Assembly: GCA_018713255.1 (NCBI GenBank)
Contig: DVFL01000009.1
Span: 227,742-291,741, forward strand
Source: Candidatus Cottocaccamicrobium excrementipullorum
GTDB taxonomy: Bacteria > Bacillota > Clostridia > Lachnospirales > Lachnospiraceae
Reading direction: 5' to 3'
DNA: 64,000 bases
A program made the position numbers and the translations under genes. Under the pieces are notes generated by a model. The model did not search any database. It was not told the DNA's origin and worked only from the letters and a program-made list of their open reading frames with translations. Below, in pieces: positions 46,922 to 54,230 of this stretch (its first letter is position 1; each line of letters opens with the position of its first letter).

Positions 46922-48118
46922 ATGAACGGACGGAATAAAAAACGAGGAAGCGTCCTGATCTGGCTTTGTCTTCTTGTGGCTGCAGGTATGGTGGCAGCAT
47001 CGGTGTTTGCTCTTTCTGGAACGGGAAGGGCTTCCGGCTTCTCTTTGGCAGAAGAAACGGAGGAGAGCAGCCAGAAAATTCAGATTTGGACAGAGGAAAA
47101 GGAAAGTCCAGCGATTGTGATTCGCCAGGACACAGAAGGAGAAGCAGAAGAGAAGGGGGAGGAAGGGGAAAATCTGGAAGCAGCGGAGGAGATTCATCTG
47201 GCCTTCGGCGGGGATGTGTACCTTTCAGATCATGTGCTGAAGGCATATCAGCAGGGCGGCATCGGCGGAGTGCTGGGAGAGAGTCTGCGCCGGCAGGCAG
47301 AGGCGGCAGATCTGTTTATGGTCAATGAAGAATTTCCCTTCAGTCTCCGGGGGGAGCCTGCGCCAGATAAACAGTACACCTTCCGCCTTCCGCCGGATAA
47401 AGTTTCCCTATTTCAGGAGATGGGCATTGACCTGGTGACTTTGGCCAATAACCACGGCTTGGATTACGGAAGAGAGGCGCTGCTGGACTCCCTGGAAACG
47501 CTTGACGGCGCAGGAATTGCCTGGGTAGGGGCAGGAGAAAATCTGGACCAGGCAAAAGCCATGAAAACCTTTGAAATCAAAGGAAAAACGCTGGGATTTT
47601 TAGGGGCGACCCGGGTGATTCCTGTGGCAGATTGGGCGGCTTCTTCTTCCAGGCCGGGAATGCTCAGCGCTTATGATCCTTCTCTTCTTCTGGAAGAGAT
47701 TCGGAAGGGGAAGGAAAATTGTGATTTCTTGGTGGTGTATCTTCACTGGGGGCTGGAGCAGAAGGAAATGCCGGAAGAGTATCAGCGCCAGATGGGGCGT
47801 CAGTGCATTGAGGCTGGAGCGGATCTGGTGATCGGCAGCCATCCTCATGTGCTTCAGGGACTGGAATATTACCAAGGAAAGCCCATTGTTTATAGTCTGG
47901 GGAATTATGTGTTTGGAAGCAGTATTCCTCGAACAGTACTGTTGACCGCAGTGCTTGGGGAGGAGGGGCTTTCTCTCCAGGTTATTCCGGCGACTTCCAG
48001 CGCCGGCTATACCCGCGAGATCACAGAGGAGAGCAGACGTCAGGAGCTGTTTTCTTATCTGGAATCAATTTCCTTTGGCGTTGCAGTGGATGAAGAGGGA
48101 AGGATTTCTCCGTCCTGA
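46922..48118 (+). CDS. CapA family (PGA_cap) metallophosphatase-like protein
   Basis: 398-residue membrane-anchored protein with one N-terminal segment (about 9-30), a Glu/Ser-rich linker (about 38-85) and a CapA-type calcineurin-like domain: LAFGGDVYLSDH, LANNHGLDYG, VVYLHWGLEQ and GSHPHVLQGLEYY, giving the metal-binding Asp, Asn and His residues. CapA is part of poly-gamma-glutamate capsule export in Bacillus, but lone homologues as here are widespread with unknown roles. The start at 46922 has only a weak ribosome site (GAAAAGATGAA), so initiation is less certain. Confidence 0.85.
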   Translation: MNGRNKKRGSVLIWLCLLVAAGMVAASVFALSGTGRASGFSLAEETEESSQKIQIWTEEKESPAIVIRQDTEGEAEEKGEEGENLEAAEEIHLAFGGDVYLSDHVLKAYQQGGIGGVLGESLRRQAEAADLFMVNEEFPFSLRGEPAPDKQYTFRLPPDKVSLFQEMGIDLVTLANNHGLDYGREALLDSLETLDGAGIAWVGAGENLDQAKAMKTFEIKGKTLGFLGATRVIPVADWAASSSRPGMLSAYDPSLLLEEIRKGKENCDFLVVYLHWGLEQKEMPEEYQRQMGRQCIEAGADLVIGSHPHVLQGLEYYQGKPIVYSLGNYVFGSSIPRTVLLTAVLGEEGLSLQVIPATSSAGYTREITEESRRQELFSYLESISFGVAVDEEGRISPS

Positions 48119-48171
48119 TTTTAGATGGGAAAGAAAATCCATGGAAGCCGGTAGGCAAAAAATGGGAATTA

Positions 48172-48180
48172 TGATATAAT
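48172..48180 (+). promoter_or_regulatory. Extended -10 promoter of the 88-residue protein gene
   Basis: TGATATAAT, perfect extended -10; the -35 is not recognisable. Confidence 0.5.
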
Positions 48181-48235
48181 TGGAACAAGCACAAAACGTG
48201 GAGAAACGATGGGTTGACAGAAAGGAGATGGACGG

Positions 48236-48502
48236 ATGGAAGAGAATACCTGGATTACTTATGAAAACAGCAGCGAAGCAGCCCGCAAGCGGGTAGAAGC
48301 AGGACAGATTCTGGTGAATCTGACGCTGCATCGGATTGGAGAGAATGCTTATAATTTAATGATTGAAGCCGGCATTGAGTCGGTTTCCGTTACCCTTCAC
48401 AGCACCAGCCTGGAGGCTGCCTTCGGAGAGGCAGACCAGTTTGCCAAAGATTATTTCCTGGAGCGGGCCAGATTGCTGGAAGAGATTGCAGACAGAATAT
48501 GA
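48236..48502 (+). CDS. Small uncharacterised protein, 88 residues
   Basis: Coding support comes from a good ribosome site (AAAGGAGATGGACGG), an upstream extended -10 promoter and its own terminator. The product is acidic and soluble; predicted order is a short strand/helix, two strands (QILVNLTLHRIG, SVSVTLHST) and a C-terminal helix (FAKDYFLERARLLEEIADRI). No known domain recognised, and neighbours give no functional hint. Confidence 0.7.
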   Translation: MEENTWITYENSSEAARKRVEAGQILVNLTLHRIGENAYNLMIEAGIESVSVTLHSTSLEAAFGEADQFAKDYFLERARLLEEIADRI

Positions 48503-48517
48503 GTTTTGCTGCAGGAC

Positions 48518-48583
48518 AAAGAAAACAGCGGTGAAAAGAAAGGGTTCTGATGAAACCTTTCGATTCACCGCTGTTTTCTTTTA
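48518..48583. terminator. Bidirectional terminator before the MATE gene
   Basis: AAAGAAAACAGCGGTGAA pairs with TTCACCGCTGTTTTCTTT, T-rich on both strands. Confidence 0.85.
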
Positions 48584-48662
48584 TCTGACGCAGGAAAGAA
48601 AAACGGCGTCAGGAATGCTGAAGGACAGAAGTCCTTTGCCCTTGAAAATGATCGGCTGATGT

Positions 48663-50048
48663 TCAGGCGTTTCTGGAGGAAATCGGCGCCAGAATTTTCT
48701 TAATGTTAATCATAAACATTGTGACGGTGGTGATAATGGATAAAATATCCGATATGGGCTCCGCAATAAACAAGCCGTTGGTGCCAAGGCCGCCGATCTG
48801 GGGAAGGATAATCGCAAGGGGAATCAGCAGGATTACCTTACGCAGCAGGGCCAGAAACATGGAGATTTTGGCCTGCCCCAGAGCGATGAAAGTTTGCTGA
48901 CAGGCACATTGAGCACCGAAGAACAGGAAGCCGAAGGTATAAATCCGAATTCCATAAGAACCGATACGGATAATTTCCGGATCATTGGAAAACATGGAAA
49001 TAAAGGCATGAGGGAACAGCAGGATAATTCCTGTAGCGCAGAAGGAAAAGATCACGGATGCAGTAAGCATCAGCCGAAACGCCTTTTTTACTCTCTGCGG
49101 ATTTCCTGCGCCGTAGTTGTAGCTGATGATCGGAGTGGCACCTTGGGATAATCCCTGCATAGGCAGAAACAGCATCTGAGATACAGAGAACAAGATGGTC
49201 ATGGCTCCCACGTAATAGTCGTTGCCGTAGCGCTGCATCCCAGTGTTGAAGGTAAGCTGCACCAGACATTCTGTGGCCTGCATAATAAAGGGGGACAGTC
49301 CCAGGGCCAGCACAGGCTTTAAGATTTTCGGATCCAGGCGGATGGTAGAGAGTCTGAGCTTCAAGATGGATTTCTTTCCGCAGAGGAAGAGAAATACCCA
49401 TACAGCCGATACGGTTTGGCTGAGAATAGTGGCCCAGGCAGCTCCTTTTACGCCCATATGAAATACGTAGATGAAAATCGGGTCCAGAATGATGTTTAAC
49501 ACAGCGCCGATCAGCACGGTGACCATGCTGGTTTTTGCAAAGCCCTGACAGGAGATAAACTGATTCAGGCCTAAGGAGATCTGGACGGAAATAGTTCCCA
49601 GCAGGTAGATTTTTAAGTAATCGTCCGCGTAGGGAAGGGTAGTTTCGCTGGCGCCGAACATCATCAGCACAGGACGCCGGATAACCCAAAAGACAGCGAA
49701 CAGGGATATTGCCAGGAGAATCAAGAAGGCGGTGGAATTGCCCAGAATTTCATTGGCTTTCTTGTAGTCCTTTTGACCCATGGCAATAGATGCCTGGGGA
49801 GCGCCGCCCATGCCGACCAGGGCGGCGAAGGCGGAGATCAGCAGAATAATGGGGAAGGATACTCCTAGTCCGGCCAAAGCCACAGAACCGGTTTCCGGAA
49901 TTCTCCCCACATAAATTCGATCCACCATATTGTACAATAAGTTTACAATTTGCGCCAGAACGGTTGGTACCGCAAGCTGAAGCATCAGACGACCCAAAGG
50001 CGCAGTGGCCAGTCGGGTTGCATCTTGAGATGGAGTATTATCTGCCAT
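48663..50048 (-). CDS. MATE family multidrug efflux transporter
   Basis: 461-residue MATE antiporter with 12 predicted membrane segments; it starts with the typical PLGRLMLQLAVPTVLAQIVNLLYNMVDRIYVG and has the mid-protein QGLSQGATPIISYNYGA. It likely exports cationic drugs or metabolites using Na+ or H+ gradients. I use the ATG at 50048, nine bases after AGAGG; the frame could extend to a TTG two codons earlier. Its start lies inside the end of the upstream marR-like gene (11-bp overlap), so regulator and pump are translated together. Confidence 0.93.
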   Translation of the reverse strand: MADNTPSQDATRLATAPLGRLMLQLAVPTVLAQIVNLLYNMVDRIYVGRIPETGSVALAGLGVSFPIILLISAFAALVGMGGAPQASIAMGQKDYKKANEILGNSTAFLILLAISLFAVFWVIRRPVLMMFGASETTLPYADDYLKIYLLGTISVQISLGLNQFISCQGFAKTSMVTVLIGAVLNIILDPIFIYVFHMGVKGAAWATILSQTVSAVWVFLFLCGKKSILKLRLSTIRLDPKILKPVLALGLSPFIMQATECLVQLTFNTGMQRYGNDYYVGAMTILFSVSQMLFLPMQGLSQGATPIISYNYGAGNPQRVKKAFRLMLTASVIFSFCATGIILLFPHAFISMFSNDPEIIRIGSYGIRIYTFGFLFFGAQCACQQTFIALGQAKISMFLALLRKVILLIPLAIILPQIGGLGTNGLFIAEPISDILSIITTVTMFMINIKKILAPISSRNA

Positions 50049-50550
50049 TGTCAAAAACCTCTTTTCTGTGAGAATTTCGGGAAGAACTGGAAGATATTTC
50101 CAGTTTTTCCATTAGTTTGTTTAAGGAAGTAAGCGTGCTGTCCAGGCAGTCGATTTCTTCTGGATTAAGATTAGAAATAGACTGGAGAGTGGTGGCAAGC
50201 ATCTCCTCCTTCATCTGAAACAGAAGCTGCCGGCCCCGGGGAGTGATGGAGATATTTACCAGACGCCGGTTGGTTTTGTCATGAAATCGTTCTACCAGCT
50301 GTTTTTCCTCCAGATCATTCACCAGTTTGGTCAGCTGCTGCTTCGTGATCCGCAGGTTATCGGCAAGTTCAGACATGGTCAGCCAGGATTTCTCCGGTTC
50401 CAGGTGATTTAAATCCATAAGCGCCTGGAAGGCAAGAGAATTGGCCTTGATCATGTTTTCATGCCGGTACATGCCCTTGGCCACGGTAAAAAACAGGATG
50501 GTAAAATCCAGGAATTTTTTTCCTGCTTCCTGTTTCTTTTCTTCGTCCAT
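50038..50550 (-). CDS. MarR family transcriptional regulator
   Basis: 170-residue winged-helix regulator of the MarR type. The helix-turn-helix region is LTMSELADNLRITKQQLTKLVNDLEEKQLVER, followed by the wing HDKTNRRLVNISITPRG; N- and C-terminal helices would form the dimer. The start at 50550 follows AAAAGGAGGCATTTC; a frame extending to 50628 crosses inverted repeats and is not coding. It probably represses its own MATE operon and perhaps the divergent ftsH gene from palindromes at 50565-50679, with drug-like ligands relieving repression. Confidence 0.9.
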   Translation of the reverse strand: MDEEKKQEAGKKFLDFTILFFTVAKGMYRHENMIKANSLAFQALMDLNHLEPEKSWLTMSELADNLRITKQQLTKLVNDLEEKQLVERFHDKTNRRLVNISITPRGRQLLFQMKEEMLATTLQSISNLNPEEIDCLDSTLTSLNKLMEKLEISSSSSRNSHRKEVFDNGR

Positions 50551-50564
50551 GAAATGCCTCCTTT

Positions 50565-50629
50565 TGTGATAAAATAAATTCTGTGCAGCGGTTTTACACC
50601 GCTGCAGGTCTATACAGTTATTTATCACA
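50565..50629. promoter_or_regulatory. Nested inverted repeats in the marR leader
   Basis: Outer arms TGTGATAAA / TTTATCACA (50565-50573, 50621-50629) enclose a perfect TGCAGCGGT-TTTAC-ACCGCTGCA hairpin (50584-50606). In marR mRNA this would fold just before the ribosome site; as DNA it may be an operator. Confidence 0.6.
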
Positions 50630-50649
50630 TTTCGTTCACAAAGTCAACA

Positions 50650-50679
50650 AATATTAAAAGTAAATAAATATTTAATATT
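50650..50679. promoter_or_regulatory. Candidate MarR operator before ftsH
   Basis: AATATTAAA / TTTAATATT inverted repeat with 12-bp spacer that itself contains TAAATA-AA-TATTTA, ending five bases before the ftsH -35 box. Confidence 0.55.
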
Positions 50680-50684
50680 AATGA

Positions 50685-50713
50685 TTGACAAAGGAAGAAA
50701 ACTGTATTATTCT
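50685..50713 (+). promoter_or_regulatory. ftsH promoter
   Basis: TTGACA, 17-bp spacer, TATTCT. Confidence 0.75.
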
Positions 50714-50744
50714 ACAGATGACTAACCGAAAGGAGAGAATTGGT

Positions 50745-52595
50745 ATGGGTGTAAAAAATACAGATGACAATAAAAACCAAAGAAAGCCTTATCTGTATTA
50801 TTACCTGATTGTGCTTGTGGTGGTGCTTTTGCTGAATGCCTTCCTGTTTCCCAGCATGATGGAACGGACGGTAATGGAGATCAGCTACAATCAATTCCTG
50901 GATTTTGTAGATGAAGGAAAAGTAGATCAGGTTTATCGGGATAATACGGAGCTTGTCTTTACGTTAAAAGACGATGCGGAGCAGAGAAATTGGGGTGTAA
51001 CTGCCTATAAGACCGGTTTGTGGCCAGATGCAGATTTGACGGAGCGTCTCCGGGAGGCAGGGGTTGAGTTCTCAGAGGAGATTCCCACTCAGGCGTCTCC
51101 CATTGTAACGTTCCTGGTGCAGTGGATTGTACCGATCCTGATGTTTGTGGTGATCGGCCAGCTGTTAGGCCGAATGATGCAGAAGCGGATGGGCGGAATG
51201 GGAGGCCCTGCCATGACCTTCGGCAAGGCTAATGCCAAGATCTATGCGGAGACAGAGACGGGGATTACCTTTGCCGATGTGGCCGGAGAGGAAGAAGCGA
51301 AAGAGGCTTTAAAGGAGATTGTGGATTTCCTTCATAATCCTCAGAAATACGCGGATATCGGCGCCACCCTTCCTAAAGGAGCCCTGCTGGTAGGCCCTCC
51401 TGGAACGGGAAAAACCCTTCTTGCCAGGGCAGTAGCCGGAGAGGCTCACGTTCCATTCTTCTCCATCTCAGGTTCTGAATTTGTGGAGATGTTCGTAGGA
51501 ATGGGAGCGGCCAAGGTAAGAGATTTGTTTAAGCAGGCCAATGAAAAGGCGCCTTGCATTGTGTTTATTGATGAGATTGATACTATCGGAAAGAAGAGAG
51601 ATGGAAGCGGATTCAGCGGAAATGATGAGCGGGAGCAGACCTTAAATCAGCTGCTGACAGAGATGGATGGATTCGACGGCAAAAAAGGCGTAGTGATCTT
51701 AGCTGCCACCAACCGTCCGGAGTCCCTGGACAAAGCTCTGCTGCGTCCTGGCCGGTTTGACCGCAGGATTCCAGTGGAACTGCCAGATTTAAAAGGACGG
51801 GAAGCTATCCTGAAGGTTCACGGCAAAAAGGTGAAGCTGGACAGTTCTGTGGATTTCAACGCTGTTGCCCGTGCTACGGCAGGAGCCAGCGGCGCGGAGC
51901 TGGCTAATATTGTGAATGAAGCAGCTCTTCGGGCAGTTCGGATGGGACGGAGCGTAGTGAACCAGTCTGATCTGGAGGAAAGCGTTGAAGTGGTTATTGC
52001 CGGCTATCAGAAGAAGGATGCTTCTGTATCTAAGAACGAACGGCGGATTGTGGCTTATCATGAGATCGGCCATGCATTGGTGGCGGCTTGTCAGAGTCAT
52101 TCGGCGCCGGTGCACAAAATTACCATTATTCCCCGAACTTCCGGTGCCCTTGGATATACCATGCAGGTAGAGGAAGGGGAACGGGTCCTTATGAGCAAGG
52201 AAGAGGCGCTGAATAAGATTGCCACCTTAACCGGCGGCCGTGCAGCAGAGGAATTTATTTTCCACTCCATTACCACGGGAGCTTCCAATGATATTGAGCA
52301 GGCAACGAAGCTGGCCCGGGCGATGATCACCCGATATGGCATGAGCGATCAGTTCGGCATGGTGGCCTTGGAAACGGTAACGAACCAGTATTTAGGCGGA
52401 GACACTTCGATGGTGTGCTCACCGGAAACGGCTAAAGCCATTGATGATGAAGTGATTGCAACCGTAAAGCAGCAGTATGAGAAGGCTATGGGCATTCTGA
52501 AGGATCATGCGGCGAAACTGACGGAGCTGGCGGAATATCTTCTGGAACGGGAGACCATTACCGGCGAGGAATTTATGGAGATTCTGCAGCGGTAG
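50745..52595 (+). CDS. ftsH: ATP-dependent zinc metalloprotease FtsH
   Basis: 616-residue membrane AAA+ protease. There are two N-terminal membrane segments (about 16-36 and 120-142) around a small extracytoplasmic domain, then an AAA module (Walker A GPPGTGKT, Walker B IVFIDEIDTIG, second region of homology ATNRPESLDKALLRPGRFDR) and an M41 peptidase with HEIGH zinc motif. It degrades misfolded membrane proteins and short-lived regulators. It is not beside tilS/hpt as often found, but divergent from a MarR-MATE operon, so it may be an additional, inducible copy. RBS AAAGGAGAGAATTGGT. Confidence 0.95.
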   Translation: MGVKNTDDNKNQRKPYLYYYLIVLVVVLLLNAFLFPSMMERTVMEISYNQFLDFVDEGKVDQVYRDNTELVFTLKDDAEQRNWGVTAYKTGLWPDADLTERLREAGVEFSEEIPTQASPIVTFLVQWIVPILMFVVIGQLLGRMMQKRMGGMGGPAMTFGKANAKIYAETETGITFADVAGEEEAKEALKEIVDFLHNPQKYADIGATLPKGALLVGPPGTGKTLLARAVAGEAHVPFFSISGSEFVEMFVGMGAAKVRDLFKQANEKAPCIVFIDEIDTIGKKRDGSGFSGNDEREQTLNQLLTEMDGFDGKKGVVILAATNRPESLDKALLRPGRFDRRIPVELPDLKGREAILKVHGKKVKLDSSVDFNAVARATAGASGAELANIVNEAALRAVRMGRSVVNQSDLEESVEVVIAGYQKKDASVSKNERRIVAYHEIGHALVAACQSHSAPVHKITIIPRTSGALGYTMQVEEGERVLMSKEEALNKIATLTGGRAAEEFIFHSITTGASNDIEQATKLARAMITRYGMSDQFGMVALETVTNQYLGGDTSMVCSPETAKAIDDEVIATVKQQYEKAMGILKDHAAKLTELAEYLLERETITGEEFMEILQR

Positions 52596-52619
52596 AAAAG
52601 AGTAAAAACAGGATAAGCG

Positions 52620-52663
52620 AAAGGGCTGCTTTCTTCGAAGGAGAAGAGAGCAGCCCTTTTTTG
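52620..52663 (+). terminator. Terminator after ftsH
   Basis: AAAGGGCTGCT / AGCAGCCCTTT stem with inner paired TCTTC/GAAGA, followed by TTTTTT; convergent with the MATE pseudogene. Confidence 0.85.
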
Positions 52664-52684
52664 CAGAGCTGGAAGCAAGAAAGG

Positions 52685-54009
52685 TCAGGCGGTGCATTTC
52701 CGCACTGAGGCGGTGCGGCGGTAGAAGGTCCAAGCGGCAGCCAGAGAAAGAATTTCTGTGACAGGAAAAACCAGCCACAAGCCAAGGGTGCCCCACCGAT
52801 TGGCAAAGAGGGCGGCAAGAGGAATGGGGAGCAGAAAACCGCGGAGAGCAGCCAGAACCTGAGCAGGAAAAGAACGGCCGGTGGCAGTAAAATACATTGA
52901 CAGAATAATGTTTATTCCTGCAAACGGACAGGCCAGGAAAGCCATGTGAATGCCCTCTTCTGCCAGAGATTGGAGAAGAGGATCCTGCTGGAGATTAAAA
53001 AGCCCGGCGATCCAGGGAGCTGCAGCATCCAGAAAAAAGTATAAACTAAGAGCAAGAACACTGGTCAGTCCCAGGGATAAAAGAAGAAGGCGGCGCAGAT
53101 TTCCGAAATGTTTTCCGCCGTAATATCGGCTGAGAAGAGGCTGAACGCCTTGGGCTACGCCGTTAAATACCGCCAGAATCACGAGGAAAAGGTTGGCTAC
53201 AATGCCGTAAGCGGCGACTCCGGTATTTCCCTTAAGCTGGAGAAAAACCGAGTTAAACAAAACGATCAGCAGTCCGGCGGAGAGCTCTGCTCCCAGGGAA
53301 GGAAGACCACAGGAAAGAATTTTTCCTGCGCCTTGGAGAGAAAAGGAAAGTTTCGTCAGATGAAAATGATTTTTCTGCTTCCAGAAAAAGGGAAGAAGAA
53401 AGAGCAGTCCAAGGGCAGGAGCAAGGCCGGTGGCCAGGACGGCTCCTGCAATTCCCATGTTCAAAGGAAAGATAAACAGGTAATCCAGAAAAATATTGGA
53501 AAGGCTGCTTCCCAGCATAGCGGCCATGGCCAGCTGAGGCGCGCCATCGTTGCGGATGAAGCAGAGCAGCAGATGATTCAGCAGAAAGAGAGGCGCAAAT
53601 AGAAGAACCAGCTGCAGATAGATTCGGGTCATGGATAACACCTCTTGTTTAGCGCCTAAAAACCTGGCCAGAGGAAGTGAGAAAAAAGACCGCAGATCAG
53701 ATAAATCAGGCTGAAAGCAGAAAGAAGAAGGAGGGACTGGGTAAACACCAGATCGCCTCCGCCGTTTGCTTTCTGGCCTTTTTGAATAGAGTACCAGGAA
53801 GCGCCTCCGATTCCAGTCATCAGGCCGGTTCCGTTGATCAGACTGTAGATGGGAACCGCCAGATTAAGGGCTGCCAGTCCTTGGGCTCCCAGGCCTCTGG
53901 CAATAAACAAAGTATCTGCCAGAATATAACAAGAAAGTCCGGTCATGCCCAGCACGTTAAGGGAGACGTATCGGATGAATTCAGGAAAAACAGAACCTGA
54001 TTTTGCCAT
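52685..54009 (-). pseudogene. MATE family transporter, frameshifted in a homopolymer
   Basis: Two adjacent frames on the minus strand encode one MATE protein. The first (54009-53656) gives 117 residues, from MAKSGSVFPEFIRY to LICGLF, then leaves frame and stops. The second frame resumes exactly with the expected LARFLGAKQEVLSMTRIYLQ and continues to 52685. Adding one base to the six-A tract at 53682-53687 (T-run on the coding strand) restores a single ~442-residue reading frame, the normal MATE length. It could be a true pseudogene, a phase-variable gene, or a sequencing slip. The ribosome site AAAAAAGGAGGGATTTT remains intact. It is convergent with ftsH. Confidence 0.85.
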
Positions 54010-54151
54010 AAAATCCCTCCTTTTTTATGATCTTGCAGTCAGTATCCTGTACATTGACGCTAACATGAAGAGAGGGAAAATTCAAGGCGGCTTAAGCTGT
54101 GATTTTCTGGAAAATCAGCGCTGCCCGGCAGGAAAATAAAATCGCCGGCGG

Positions 54152-54165
54152 TAAACGTTTGTTCG
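54152..54165 (+). promoter_or_regulatory. LexA (SOS) box of uvrA
   Basis: On the minus strand CGAACAAACGTTTA matches the Gram-positive LexA/DinR consensus CGAACRNRYGTTYC at 13 of 14 positions. It lies seven bases before the uvrA -35 box. Confidence 0.88.
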
Positions 54166-54172
54166 AAAATAG

Positions 54173-54201
54173 TTGAATCTGAAAATGGGGTATGCTATAC
54201 T
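54173..54201 (+). promoter_or_regulatory. uvrA promoter
   Basis: TTGAAT, 17-bp spacer, TATACT with extended -10 (TGC). Confidence 0.85.
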
Positions 54202-54230
54202 GAAGCTACTTTTTACAATGAGGTATAATT

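Noticed and set aside
52685..54009. Programmed frameshifting in the second MATE gene
   Set aside because: The T-run could be slippery, but no downstream pseudoknot or ribosome-site stimulator was visible and MATE genes are not known to use it; a simple indel is more likely.
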